NCBI RefSeq assembly: GCF_011745365.1
Contig: NW_024468916.1
Location: 1,595,630-1,659,629, forward strand
DNA from: Cryphonectria parasitica EP155
Taxonomy: Eukaryota > Ascomycota > Sordariomycetes > Diaporthales > Cryphonectriaceae
Reading direction: 5' to 3'
DNA: 64,000 bases
The stretch's first letter is position 1, and every line of letters starts with the position of its first letter. The position numbers were made by a program, and so were the translations under genes. Below the pieces are notes generated by a model. That model did not search any database. It saw nothing but the letters and a program-made list of their open reading frames with translations, and had not been told where the DNA came from. Below, piece by piece: positions 22,405-34,848 of the stretch.

Positions 22405-23839
22405 ATGGCACCCAGGCGCTCCAAGCCCGTGCCCCCGCCACGGCCCTCCCGCACCCTTGTCCTCGACAACGGCGCACATACCATCAAGGCTGGCTTCGTG
22501 ACAGACGACACCGTCGACGAACCCCGCGTGATACCCAACTGCATCGCGCGAGACCGTGCTAGGAAGACCTACGTCGCCTCAGGGCTAGACAAGTGCAAGG
22601 ATTTTGGCGAGATCTCCTTCAGGCGGCCCGTTGAGAAGGGCTACATCGTCAATTGGGAGGCGCAGAAGGAAATTTGGGACCATGAGTTCTTTGCCAAGGA
22701 TGCGCCGCAGGCTTGTGACCCCGCCGACTCGAGGCTGGTTCTGACAGAGCAGCCCAATGCCCTGCCGGCACTGCAGGCGAACTGTGACCAGATAGTGTTT
22801 GAGGAGTTTGGCTTCGCGAGCTACTACAGGGGGATAGGTAAGTAGTGAGGGACGAGCCTTTCTGGACCACCTTTGACACCCCAAAACGAAGGGAGGACAT
22901 GGCCTTGAGACTATGTTGCTGACTGCCTGCTTAGCACCCACATTCAACGCGTACGAGGATATTCAGACCACATTTCGCACCCCTGGGCATGATACCTCCT
23001 CTGCCCAGCTGCCTGTCGAGTTGATGCTCCTGATCGACTCGGGTTACTCCTTCACCACCATCACACCCATTTTCCAGGGCCGACCGCTGCAGTCGGCCAT
23101 CCGCAGGCTCGAGGTCGGCGGCAAGCTGCTCACCAACTACCTCACGCGACTTCTCTCCCTGCGACACTACGACATGCGGAACGACACATACATAGTCAAC
23201 GAGATCAAGGAGAAGACATGCTACGTGTCGCTCGACTTCAAGGGCGACCTGGATAAGACCTGGAAGGGCACGCGCGGCGAGAGGAGGGAGCCATACCTGA
23301 CAGGAGCGGGCATAGCAAAAGACTACGTCCTTCCAGACTTTCACGCCCGCTCCTCCGGCATCGTTCGCGACTTCGACGCCACATCCACCGCCAAGCAGCG
23401 CAAGCTCGCCGCAGCCGCCTCCAACGAGGATATCCTGACCCTCCGCAACGAGCGCTTCGCCATTCCCGAGATCCTTTTCAACCCCACCGACATCGGCATG
23501 CCAACCCCTGGCCTCGCCGACCTGGTTTACCAGGTCCTGCAGGCCCTGCCGGTGGGGCTCTGGCCGGGCCTCCTGGCCAACATCCTCGTGGTCGGCGGGA
23601 ATACCCAGTTCGACGGCTTCATCCAGCGCCTTCAGCGGGAGATTGTCGCCCGCGTGCCAGACGAGTGCACCGTCAGAGTCGCCAGACCCGCCAACTCCAT
23701 CTGTGCCACGTGGCGTGGTGCGGCCAATTTTGCAAGGCACGAGCATGTGGAGAGGCTTGCGGTCACGAAACAGGAGTATGAGGAAAATGGCGCCGCGTGG
23801 GTGGCGAAGAAGTTTGCTGCGGGCTTGGGCCCAGACTGA
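22405..23839 (+). CDS. arp6: Actin-related protein ARP6 (SWR1 complex subunit)
   Basis: Two exons, 22405-22837 and 22935-23839, joined in phase 1, give 445 residues. The actin fold is shown by LVLDNGAHTIKAGF (phosphate-1 loop), TEQPNALPAL, LLIDSGYSFTTITP (phosphate-2 loop), a GKLLTNYL segment and the NILVVGGNTQFDGF adenosine motif. The Arp6-specific FEEFGFASYYR and ALPVGLWPGLLANI segments are clear. ARP6 belongs to the SWR1 remodeller that places H2A.Z in nucleosomes. The gene converges with the MFS gene at 24.8 kb. Confidence 0.94.
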
Positions 23840-24826
23840 GGAGGCATGTTGAAGGCCCCCTCCCCAGGAACGATGAGGTGGCAGGTCACGGACGATATCA
23901 CGACCTGAACGTTTACTTTGATAAGAATGGCCGTGTGATTTTGAGATACCCCTATAAAGTCTAAAGGATTCCACGTATTATCTGTTCAAGAACTTCCAAG
24001 TATACGTCATACAGTCTTCCCAACTCTGGCAGCAGCTTCATGAGAAGCAGCTTTGTCGTGCGCAAATTCACGACAGGTTTCGACTGTGAGCTTTGGTGAT
24101 CTGGACATGGATGTCTAGGGATGCCAAGACCATCAACATCCACCTGGAGCGGCTGGACTGGTACGCCCCCCGAGGAAAAGGAAAGCCGCTGTCCAGCGAG
24201 CTGCTCTCCTACAGACACCTGCCCCAAAATGGCAGCCCAGCAGCTCGATGATAAAATGTGAAGGACTTGCACTGGGTGTTATTTTATCTCTATTGAACTT
24301 GAAGTCTTCCAATTGTCCTCATTCGTCACGAAGATGTAAAAAATATCTTGATCCGACTTCGGCATGCATGAAGAAGATACTATGCCAAATAGTCTTTTCT
24401 TTTCTTCTTCGGACTGTTAGCTGATTATACCTATCATCGGTCAATTTTCCCAATGTACTCCGTGAAATAAAAGGTTTGAACTTGTATTTTATTTGCTTTT
24501 TCCTTCTTTTTTGGAACAAGAAATTGAACATTATCATAGCATGTCTTTTGGTTCACTATTGTTATCAAGTACTTGATGGACGTGCTCAACAATAACTTGT
24601 CCTATCGGAGTGCTGTGATGAGCACCAGGGTCCCATCATTGTGACTCAGGAAGAGCCGGCGCTTCTACGTAGACAAATTGCAACAGGAAGATCCAATTCT
24701 GGTTTCGTGCAAAGTATCAAATACTGATTTTTGAAGCTCGCTCTAAAGATCTATCGAAAAGGTATCTTAGGGAAATTCTAGATGTCTAAATTCTACTAAC
24801 CAACCGAAGAATGAAACGCTGAGATC
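23840..24826. other. Intergenic between convergent ARP6 and MFS genes
   Basis: About 1 kb holding both 3' ends. A 103-codon minus-strand open stretch at 23961-24272 ends in a leucine-rich helix-like segment, but it has no neighbours or known motif to support it. The rest is AT-rich. Confidence 0.45.
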
Positions 24827-26388
24827 TCAATATATGTAATTGAAGCCTTCGACACCCTCAATGACTTCCTTTCCATTCCGCGCCCGTCTATTCGCCTTCC
24901 AGAACAACCACCCACACGCCGCCACGACAGCGATGATCAGTATATGGCTTCCAATACTGATCCATATCGCCGTCGGATACCAGGGCGCTTCAGAAGACTT
25001 GAAAATATACGACCCCGCGATCCCGCCCAGCGCATTGCACCCGCTCACGGCCGCAGCGACAGTGGCCCGCTTCCACTGGCCCGTCACGTTGTTCATCTGC
25101 CAGGCGTTCATCGCAGCCCAGTTGGAAACATAAGCGCCTGTCGCCAACATCACGCCGACATAGCGCACCGCCACGTTGCTGGGAAACCCGAGCATCGACA
25201 TGCCTGCGATGAGGCACAGGGCGTTGAAGACGATCATCGGCCCGCGGATCGCAAAGCGGTCTGCAATCACGGAGGTGATGATCACGGGGACGACAGAGTA
25301 GTAGTAGGGCGGGGCGTAGAGCAAGATCGAGTCGGCGGAGGTGAAGCCCATTCCCTTGAGGATGGTGGGGATGAAGTACGAGAGGGCGGTAGAGACGACG
25401 TTCTGGAGGAAGAAGAGGACACTGAATGCATAGAGCTTGATGTCCTGAAAAGGCCTCAGTATAGCCGCCCAGTTGAATGGCTCAGGTGGTCCGGCGTCTT
25501 GGCGGTCTTCGTCGATGGCAGTGAGCACCTGGTCTGCTTCGTCTTTTGTCAGAAACCAGAGAGTCTCGGTGGCCTTCTCCGGAAAGCCAGGTATCCATAG
25601 GAAGGTCAACAGCCCGAGGAACATGGTGATGGCCCCTTGGACGATGAACATCCATTGCCATCCTCGCAGGCCGTGCGACATGTCCAGCAGATCCAGGCCA
25701 TAGTTAACAATGCTGCCGGTTGCGACTACGATGACCTGTCCTGACTGTAGATAGGCGAATCGTAGCTGTTGTTCCTTGCGGGTATACCTGAGAATTTTAT
25801 TAGTGGGCAACTTCGTTACTATCAACGGTTTGGAAGATAAACGTACCAGGCTGATATGAGGTATGCCAGGCCAGGGTAGATACCAGACATGGCCAAGCCC
25901 ATGAGGAATCTCAGAGCGATCATCTGTCTCCAGTCCGTCACATATCCCATACACAATGTTATGAGTCCGAACAAAACGGTAGTAACCGTGAAGAAGATGG
26001 GAGGGCCGACGAATCGCATAATGATAGTAGCCGGCAACTTGAAAAGCACCTGGGCCAAGATCACAATCCAGATAGCCGTCGAGTAGCGATCCCCGGTCAG
26101 ACCAAGGTCTGCCGGCATAGACGTCGCCGATGCCGAGGACATGATACCAGAGTCGATCAGATCAAGGGCGCAAAGTAACCCCGCGATAGTACAGAGGCGC
26201 AAATCAATTTTGCGGACGATGCGACTGTCCAGCGTTGCTTTCGCGTTGCTAACAAAGACGTTGTCATCTAGACCAGCGTTGTCGCCGCTAGAGTAGGTTG
26301 ATGGTGTTCCAAAGCCCTGGCGGTGACTTTGGCCGACCTGTCTCGCAACAGCCACTGAGAGGGCTTCATCATCTCTTTTGACCTCCAT
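24827..26388 (-). CDS. MFS permease of the anion:cation symporter (allantoate/nicotinate-type) family
   Basis: Two exons on the minus strand, 26388-25847 and 25787-24827, give 500 residues. The protein has a cytosolic N-terminus of about 70 residues and then 12 predicted membrane segments. Family marks: DRSGI-like positions are replaced by LCALDLIDSGIMSSAS; ALRFLMGLAMSGIYPGL is the typical ACS motif before the fourth helix region; the splice joins AW to YTRKEQQLR, the loop where this family carries a basic Y-x-R-x-E pattern. Fungal ACS members import vitamins, allantoate, nicotinate, pantothenate or carboxylates by proton symport at the plasma membrane. The substrate is not readable. Confidence 0.88.
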
Positions 26389-27134
26389 GATAGACTGCTG
26401 CTGTGTGGGCCCTGAGTCTGTATCAAATTTGCATACAACAGCTGAGCAATGTATCAAGACAAAAACACAAGATGTGCAGGTTCTGATATCCAAGACATAT
26501 AACACTGTTGTCCAGCGAATTCACCGTGATGATTCAGCATAAAGTAAACTTTTGTAAGCGGCCGCTATGGAAAGGCCGAGATGGTAATGAAATGCTTGGT
26601 CAGAACGAAAATTTAGGCGACTGATGTCGCCATTCTTAACGGGGTCGCATTCCGTATGGGGCATAGGTGCCGGGGTCTTCTTCGGTCTGCGTACTTGAAC
26701 CTCCGCGCTCCGGGCCGTTTGGGCGGGGTTCCGAGCCATGCAGCGCTGAAATGCATGTGTTCGGAGCAAGGCGCTTTGTAATTGTATGTGGTAGGTCAAT
26801 AGTGCGAGATGATTAGTGGCGTTGTTCCGTATCGAGGCTGAGGATGCTGCTAGACACGAACACATAAGGATGAAGTTTCTTCTGGATAAGATTTAGTCAA
26901 ACTCTTGGTGACGAAGAAATTATATCAACCCAGACAAGGATAACATAGAAAAAGGTGTCATAAATTATAGCATTACATATATTTGGCATCGAGTGATCCG
27001 CGAATAGGTTCGGACACTATGAGGGCCGTTGTATCATATCGAGATGGTGTGTAACTGCATAACGACCTGCAGACACAAGTTAGCACACGAACAGGGAACC
27101 AATGCGATAAGGTTGTCCCGGTGCTGTGGGTTCT
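26389..27134. other. Intergenic upstream of the MFS gene
   Basis: About 750 bp containing the MFS promoter on one side and the decayed 3' end of a kinase-like pseudogene on the other. A 114-codon minus-strand open stretch at 26521-26865 has no recognisable signature. Confidence 0.45.
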
Positions 27135-28244
27135 TTATGGAGCAACTTCACGTACCTTTTCCACATATCTCACGCCGACGACAATCGCATCCTCATCCGC
27201 AAAGCCGCTCCATTGCTGAAGTCCTTGTTGTCTTCGTCCAGACACGTCAGACAAGTCTTGACAACCTCGGTGTACTTGGACCCCATGCGTCTAGAGAGTT
27301 TGTTCTCTGCTAGGGCCAGAAGGGGCACGTGTGCATCTGACTAGAGAGCAAAGCCGTCGGCATCAGTGCCGTTCAGGAGGGCAGTACCATCAGCGACTTG
27401 CTTCTCCATCTCATCGTACTGGACAAGCGACTCCCACAATCAAGTTTCCAGAAGCCATGCTCCAAGACTATAGATATCGTGCTGCATCACGTAAACATCC
27501 AAGGGGCTTGGCCCTTGCCGTCGGATGACGATATAAACTCCTTGCCCATTCCTTATCGCCGGCACGGTACGTGATGCCGTCCTCGCTGCGGAGCTTCTCA
27601 AAGCCAACCAGGAACAGGGACTGGTGTGGTTGGCACCGCAGAAGACGGATAGGTTGCATTGTTGTTGCGCGGGAGTAGAACGGTCTCGGGGCGGATGTTC
27701 TTATGCACAAACCCAAGATGTGCACATAGCTCACAGCATGAGCAAGATCCTTGGCCAGCCTCACCCTGCCCGACAGCGAGGCAAGATACTCCTCTCTCAG
27801 AAGCAGCGGAGCGCGCAGGCTCCTGGGCGCCGTACAGCCGCTCGGCGCCTTGAATACCATTATCAATGTTATAGTAGGCGGTGCCTCCTTGGGCATGTCC
27901 ACCTCCCTCACGACGCCCTTGCATTTCAGCCAACCCAAACAGATCTGCCCCCCTGGGCGGTATCGCGCAAACTCAGCGCCAGACGGCGCACATCCCTGGT
28001 GATAGTACGCGCCACCGGCTCGGTACACTCGATGCGGTCGAGGATGAGCAGCTCTTCTTTGCGCACGGCGACGGAGGCATCGCAGAACATAAGTCACGGA
28101 TCTGTTCGCCCCATCTTGAGTTTGATGATCATGTCAGACTTTGCCTCAGCGAGGGTGTAGAGCTGGATTTTGTGTGGATGTTCAGTCTTACTTGAAACCC
28201 AAGTCGACAGCGCCGATGATGGCGAGAGCCAACTCAACAGACAT
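27135..28244 (-). pseudogene. Broken HeLo-type/protein-kinase-like gene
   Basis: On the minus strand an ATG at 28244 opens MSVELALAIIGAVDLGFK, which resembles the start of fungal HeLo-like (prion-inhibition type) proteins and ends at a GTAAGA donor. Downstream, pieces of a kinase-like domain follow in different frames: LKCKGVVREVDMPKEAPP, RVRLAKDLAHAVSYVH, then a catalytic-loop remnant GFVHKNIRPETVLL, then FLVGFEKLRSEDGITYRAGD, then MQHDIYSLGAWLLET followed by an in-frame TGA, later a TAG, and finally FADEDAIVVGVRYVEKV after another frameshift. At least three frameshifts and two stops are visible, so it cannot make a full protein. Intact relatives pair a HeLo-like domain with a pseudokinase, and some such proteins act in heterokaryon incompatibility or immunity-like death; any role here is past. 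Confidence 0.7.
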
Positions 28245-28339
28245 TGTGCCGTGGTTGCAGCAACACAGTCTAAGAATGGAAATTATTCCGGGGGTCGTGG
28301 TGATAAAGTGAGCAGGTAGGAGCAGTCCACGGGATCGAA

Positions 28340-29061
28340 GTGACAGCAGGTGCTTACTGTCCTTGGAGGGGAATTTTCCAGGGCTACCTTTGCACCTTCT
28401 TTGATACCATCAACAGCAGCATCAGCAAAACAACGATTATTCGGGAAACCTCCTCCCTTGGCCCTTCCCCGGATAATGACCTTGTGTCCAATTACATAGC
28501 GCGTGTGCGATTGAAAGACCTCGCGACTGCTACGGTATCATCTTCACCATTTAGCTGCAGCTACTTCTTCGCCGACACCCCCACAGTGACGCGCACAGAG
28601 AAATGGAAGAGGAGAAAGCGGATTGGCGCTGGGGGCTTTCTCACTGTCTGGCTCGAATCCTGTATCGAGGGCCAGGAGAATAAGACTGACACACAAAGGG
28701 CTGTCAAGGTGCTACAGCTGCCCTCGGGCGCCCCCAGCCCAAGGGCGATTGCCCAGTGTGGCCACGAATTGAATACGTTTGCCAAATTCTCCCAGAGAAA
28801 GGTAGGAGGCGTTTGTTGCAATTTTGCTCTGCGCAGTGCCTAGAAGCCGGTAATAACCAGAGCTACGATAGTACTCGAGGCGTTTTCTTCAAGTCTTATG
28901 GGTGGTATGAAAGCGAATCGTCCATCTCGATATGCCTGGAATACCTCCCATTGGGTGACTTGCAGTCATACAGTCAAGCAGTCCCCAGCTCATCTTCTCC
29001 TCAGACTCCCAGTAGTTGGCTACAATCTCAGCTGATGGAGATGTTGGCCTTTGAAGTGTGA
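28340..29061 (+). pseudogene. Truncated protein-kinase gene (N-lobe only)
   Basis: The plus strand carries the start of a Ser/Thr kinase domain: EKWKRRKRIGAGGFLTVWL is a glycine-rich loop, RAVKVL supplies the ATP-binding Lys, and HELNTFAKFSQRK is the alpha-C helix region. The frame then breaks at 28802; a 35-base stretch bounded by GT and AG (28802-28836) would join it to FFKSYGWYESESSISICLEY and LPLGDLQSY, the hinge region, but 35 bases is short for an intron. The frame stops at 29059-29061 (TGA) just where the QLMEMLAFEV helix should lead into the catalytic HRD loop, which is missing. I therefore call it a truncated pseudogene. It is divergent from the pseudogene on the other strand. Confidence 0.65.
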
Positions 29062-29893
29062 AAAGACAAATTCTTGCTTACAACACCAAGAGCGTCGGCA
29101 AGTCACCCTGAGGGAATGTGTGTGGATCATAAGTGGCCGATAATCATCCGCTTCCGCAACACCCCGTCACAATGAGTCTTGACCTAGATTTCTACGAAAT
29201 CTAGATTTCGAACCAGTACTGAGAATGGCTGACCTTCAAGGACAGTGGAATTGAGGGGTCGTTGAGGATCTAGTCCACGGCACACTTGGAGATGACCACG
29301 TCTCAGAGACAATTTGTAAAGTGATTTACCGTACATTATATATGAGCGCAACTATGAGTCCAGCCGAAGCATCTTCATTCCGAAGAAGCCGAGATCCGGA
29401 CATTATTATTCAAATGCTTTACTATTGAAAAGTAGCTATTCCGGTACCCGGAACTGGTGGGCCACTGGAGATGGTGTAAAGGGACTTCTAGTGCGCATTC
29501 ACCTGGATGATTGTTTCTCCATTATGCCTTTGATGACCACAAAGACCCCCTTCCGATGTGCTAGAGCAATACTCCACTGCCACGTCGGCAACCGTATACG
29601 GCACAGTTCACGCATATTTCGCTCCGCGAGGAGGCTCTGGTCCGCGCTTTTGGTAACGCTCGCACATGGTCTCTTCGGGCTCGGGGCTTCGGGCAAGTAC
29701 CGCTTGTCAAGCATCGGGAGAAGAAGATGTTATCTCCGCTGCATGTAAAGGACAGAGATCAATTCAGGTCTCACAAACGAGGGCAATAGGGCTGAGGGTG
29801 ATAAGCGTTGGCGTTGTTGGAAGATGTACGTTTAATGCCTCGTCGCTAGAGATAGGATGCTGTGTACGAGATAAAGGGCACAATTAATCTGGA
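29062..29893. other. Intergenic, probably decayed sequence beside the copia insertion
   Basis: About 830 bp with no supported gene. Short open stretches exist on both strands (for example 29425-29748) but none shows a known motif. It lies between the truncated kinase and the copia element. Confidence 0.4.
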
Positions 29894-29898
29894 GAAAT
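29894..29898. repeat. Left target-site duplication of the copia element
   Basis: GAAAT lies directly before the left LTR and is repeated directly after the right LTR at 35280-35284. A 5-bp duplication is usual for Ty1/copia integration. Confidence 0.8.
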
Positions 29899-30032
29899 TA
29901 TGGGAAATGAACTGTATTGGACTGCGCTTAGGGAAGGAAAAGGAAGGAAAAGAAAGGAAAAACAGCTGGCTATCTGAGGCTATAGAGGTAGGCTGGCGAT
30001 AGTGGGGCCAGTGACTCACCTGGCCTCGCACA
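29899..30032 (-). repeat. 3' LTR of the copia element
   Basis: 134 bp; in element orientation it starts TGTGCGAGG and ends CCCATA. It matches the LTR at 35146-35279 without a visible difference. A short purine run (AGGGGG in element orientation, 30035-30040) just inside it is a candidate polypurine tract. Confidence 0.9.
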
Positions 30033-30153
30033 CACCCCCTCAGCCAACCTCGCGAGCCTCGTTGGCGATCCTCCTCATGGTGTTTTCCATCCTCTAGGTC
30101 CTCCTCACTCTATCTCGTGTGCCAGATCCCATTTCAAATCCATTCGTTGTACC

Positions 30154-33100
30154 CTAATAGATAGAGCACCGTTTGAGGCCTAAGGCCTGGACGAACTGGC
30201 TGTGTTTGATGGCCTCCAACGGCTTCGTCAGGCCGTCAGCGGCCATTTCCTCTGTGCCGATGTGCTGAATGCTGAAGTTGCCCTCCTTTGTCTTCTCAAC
30301 AATCCATTTGTACCGGATATCGATGTGACGAGTCCTGGCGGCGTTGTTCCTGTTTAAGACGTTGTATTTGGCGTTCAGGCTATCCGTAAACAACAACAGT
30401 GGCTTCTCAGGGTGTATACCAAACTCCTTGAGGAACGACCAGACCCAAAGCAAGGCCTGGCCGGCCGGGGTGAGGTTCACGAACTCGGCCTCTGTGGTGG
30501 ATAGGGTGACGAGGTTCTGTACCTTCGATTTCCACAGCACGGGCGCCCCAGCTACGAAGACAACGTATCCCGCTGTTGATCGACGCGTTGAGAGGTCGTC
30601 ACCAAAGGAAGCGTCCGCGTACGCCTTGATGATATTGTTCAATGGCATCTTGCCGTTGATAACGATGCCCAGGTCTGGGAAGCGTTCAAGGTACCTGAAG
30701 AGGTGCTTCTGGAGGCGTAGATGCATGGCCGAGAGGCCTACATTGCTCTTCGCCACCTTGTTGACCGTGTATGTGATGTCAGGCCTCGTGCCTGTTGACA
30801 GCCAGTTGAGGGCACCAGTCCTCTTCTGATACATCTTCGTTTCCTCATCCATAGGCTCCCAGTCCTTGGGAAGTTCGAGGCCAGCAGGCCAAGGGGTCTT
30901 TGCCAGTTTGGTGGACTCGAAGCCGTACAGCTTTACGATCTTTTTGGTGTATTCCTCCTGCGAGAGGAAGATGGTCGCATTCTCCTCGTCCCTCTTGATA
31001 TTGAAGCCCAGGAACTTCTCTGGGTCTCCCAAATGCTTGAGGTTAAATCGCTTGCTGATGGCGGCAGCGACCTCGTCGATGTCCGAGGATACGGGGCCAG
31101 CTATCAGCATGTCATCGACGTAGAGGATCAAAAGGACTCCAGTCTTCTCGTTCCTGAAGATACACAGCTCGTTGTCGAAAGGCTCGAAGCCAAGGTCCTT
31201 GAGGAAGGGTGTGATAGTCTCAAACCACCACAGGGGGGATCGTCGCATGCCGTACATCCCCTTGACCATCAGCCAGACCTTGCCATCACGGCGTCCGTAG
31301 CCAGGAGGAGGTCTAACAAAGATCCTATTGCCCTCAGGGATAGGGGAGTTCAGGAAGGCAACGACGAAGTCGAACTTCTTCCAGGCCAGGCCTTTGATAG
31401 CAACAAAAGCCATGAAGAGCTTGATGCTTGTTGAGGATGCGACAGCTGAGTAGATATCCTCCATAGCCCAGCTCTCCGTCTCGTAATTGCCACATATAAC
31501 AGGCCTTGCACGAGGAACCTTCTTGTCTCCCAAGGGGTCCTCAGGATCGTCCTTGAGGTCGAACACCCACTTAGCAGGGAGGATGTTTGCACCTGGATCA
31601 GGGTCCGACCAGTCGTAGGTGTGGTTTTCCTCAAGTTTGGCAATGCCCTCGTCGCACGCAGGCTTCCAAGCTTTATCAAAGTCAGGCGATTGTATCGCCT
31701 GTTTGTAGTTCTTGGGTATATCAGAGGTCTTGGTATCGATAAGATGCTGAACCTTGAGTGCCAACAGGCAGATAGACTCGAGGATTGGTTCATGACTATC
31801 GTGAGGAACGGTAGCGTTGATGGCGAGGACACCCAGGCCCTTCAAGGAGTCTGGAAGGCCCACGCGGTTCTTGCCTTTGGCCGCTCGTTTTGGCTGTTCC
31901 CTCGTGGGGACCTGAGGAGTGCTTGAACGAGGTCGACGGGACCTCGGGATGGGTTCCTCCTCGACCAGGACATCTTCATCTCGTACGCCCTGGGGAATAT
32001 CATCATGAGGAAGATCTTCAACGGATGGCAGGACCCTAGATGGTCCTCCCACCGATTCCTCCTCTTGGTTTATTGTATCTCGTTCCTCTACTGTTGTGTT
32101 TCCAAGAACCCCTCTCTGGCCCTTTGTCTTGTTTGTAGGGCTGCACCGAGGGTTGTTCTTCTGGCTTTCCCCAGACCCTTCCCTGCTCTGCACCTTTGTA
32201 TGTATTTCTGGCTCAGGGGTGCAACCTGGGCTTGGCAATTGGAAAGGCTCTGGAACCTCGGTTGGAGTCTCGTTCAAACGTGCGTCAGGAGCTTGATCTT
32301 GAGGGTCTGAGGTCTCTCGGTTCTCGATAGGCGTGTCTAGTCGGATAATAGGCTCTTGGAGGATAGGTAGGGTGTTGGCTTCCTCGAGGATCGTTGTGAT
32401 CGTCGTGAACTCGTCTTCGATAGAGGTATCGCCAAATTCAGCCACATGCTCGATCTCCTCCATCTCTGGGTTGTTCAGAGGGGGGTCTTCGCATTCTCGT
32501 ATCTTGATAGCTACTGCTCGATAGACCTTGTCAGCTTTAGCATCGTATACCCATACGATCTTCCCTGAAGGTGTATCCCAGGAGAGGAGCTTAGTCTTGA
32601 TGCCCGTTTTGGCGTATTTGTCGCTCGACTGGCGATATGCCTTCTTCACGTGGATCCAGACTTCGCTGCCAATGACTCTGAGGAAGCCAGCATCAGGAAT
32701 CGCCTCCTTATCAAGATTTAGGCGTTCTCCCAACAACTGAATGGGTGCTTTGTTGTCCTCGTTTGCTGTGCACGGGAGAAGGTTGATTACACAGCAGGCC
32801 GCTTCCATCGTGAACAGCTACAGCTGTAAAGGAAGATTAGCTGCGTTGTGGGCTGTTCGTGCCTTCTCGACTATGTCTCGGCCAGCCTTTTCTGCCTTGC
32901 TGTTCATCTACGGTGAATGAGGAATAGTGCGGAGGATAGCGATGCCGTTCTCATTTGCCCATCTGATGAGCTTTGAGTCCTTGAATAGGGCTGTAGCAAG
33001 GCCAAACTCTGGTCCATTGTCACATCCAAGAGCCTGGATCTTCCTGCCCGATTGACGCTCGAAGAAAGCAACAAACTCCTTGATCTGGTCGAATGCCTCG

Positions 33101-34848
33101 TGCTTCCTGTTCGCAAAGTAAACCCAGTGGAAGTTCGTATCCATATCGACGAAGTGAAGGCAATAGCAACAGCCATTGTATCCCTCCTTGAACTCGACAA
33201 GATCAAAGCGGATAAGCTGGCCAGGGGCATTGTACTTGGACTTCTGGTGTTTTCCATACATGTCCGTCAGGCGGTTTTCAAGGCACGGTTCACAGTGGAA
33301 ATCCTTGTCCTTGACGATCGTGATGCCAGCCCTCTTCGCTGCACCTCGTATGGCCGCTGGGCCAGCGTGCATAAAGCGATCGTGAAGGCGTTTGTACGTA
33401 ACCGACGTAAGCATCGCCGGTTTGGCTAGAAATCCACCCCCTGAGGGTTCAGAGCGGTCGACAGCCTTCAGGACTGGCACCCCCTCTTTCCAGTTGACCT
33501 GGCATACCTCCTTTTTGTTCGTGGTGTTAACGATGTGGTTCATACGGCCATCAAAGCCATATCCATGCGCCATCAGCTTACTCACGCTGATGAGGTTGCA
33601 AGGCGTGCTTGGGGAGAATCTGGCATCCTCGAGCGTGATAGTAGCGACCGATCCATCGTCGCGTACCACGTCGAACTGTACCGTTCCAGCTATTTCTATC
33701 TTGAAGGGTCCTGCTGCTAACTCCATAGCTTCCTATTCGCATAGTTGGACCAGATCCAGGAACCACTTGGGGTCGTTGAAGAGCGTCTCTGAAGCGCCTG
33801 TATCAGCAATAATGCTATCCCTCGAGAGTTTTCCGTTCTCGACGAGGGCAGAGATGGCGACCGTAGCTGGTTTGCCGGCCACGCTCGATCCACCAAAAAC
33901 TGTTGGTCCCGCCGTGGTCGACGAGTTCGTCGATATTAGCTGGGTTGCTTGGCCTTGAGTGTTGTTCCTGCAGCCTCGTACAGACGTGCCATGGCACTTG
34001 CCACATTCCTTACAGTATTTCCAGCCAGTAAGAAGATATCTCTTGCATTGGCAACAGTAGGAAATCTTCTCGATGATCGACTTAGGCAGCTTGACGCTGT
34101 TGACGATGCCTGTGGAGGGCAGGGAGTCCTCGCGAGGCCACTGCCTCGCACCCCCTTGAGCTCCTCCTGAAGCATTCGACGAGGTCGACGTTTGAGCTGT
34201 CTTCTTGAAGAATGAAAAGGCCTTGTTACCTGTACCTGTGACGATAGCCGAATTGATCTCTGCCATAAGGTTGTCCCAGGTAAGCGTACCGAGCTTGTAG
34301 TCCCTTCTGGCAAACGCGTGCATTTCTGGTAGCACATCCTCAATCTTTTTCAGGATGATAGCAAGGAGGAAGCCCTCTGGGGGCTCCAGTTTGAGCTCCT
34401 TCAGGCGTCTCTTCATATACTGTAGGTCGTCTCTGAAGGCTTGGAGAGTTGAGTAGTCTGCCACCTTGCAGTTTGCCAGTCGTATGGCTATCTGGTCGAT
34501 GTAGTCTTCTGAGTGCTTAGGGATCGTCTTGAGGACGGCGTTGTATATCACATACGGGTTCTCCTCTCCCACAGAGAGGCCAGCGTTCGTTAGCGTGCTC
34601 CTCATCTTGTGCAGTGTGCTTTGAAGGAGGGTAACCACTGTTCCCTGCTCTTGGTTCTACTTGTTCCATCCCTTAGGGTCCTTCTCTTCGTCAGGTTCAG
34701 GGACAGAGGATTTGATGTATTTGCTTAGGCACATCTGCCTAAGGGTCGATGCTACCATCACTGACCAATCCTCGAGGTTCTTCTCGCTGAGGAGGACAGG
34801 GATGGCGTGGGTGATCGGCTGCTATGGCCGACTCGTAGATTCCTCCAT
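30154..34848 (-). pseudogene. copia gag-pol reading frame with five in-frame TAG codons
   Basis: From an ATG at 34848 one frame of 1565 codons runs to a TAG at 30154. It is interrupted only by TAG codons, at 34824-34822 (codon 9), 34659-34657 (64), 33735-33733 (372), 32910-32908 (647) and 32820-32818 (677). There is no frameshift and no TAA or TGA. Domains in order: Gag; a Cys-rich knuckle-like stretch (CQCKRYLLTGWKYCKECGKC); protease with DTGA; GAG-pre-integrase and the H...H...CEPC zinc-binding part of integrase; integrase core with VDMD, GCDNGPEF and a Glu in KAE just after the fourth TAG; reverse transcriptase with YVDDMLIAG; RNase H with DSLNAKYN. By comparison with other copia proteins the site at codon 677 would be Trp and the one at codon 647 probably Gln. 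As it stands it yields no full polyprotein. Confidence 0.88.

Noticed and set aside
23961..24272. 103-codon minus-strand frame ending in a leucine-rich helix
   Set aside because: It lies in the shared 3' region of two convergent genes and has no recognisable family.
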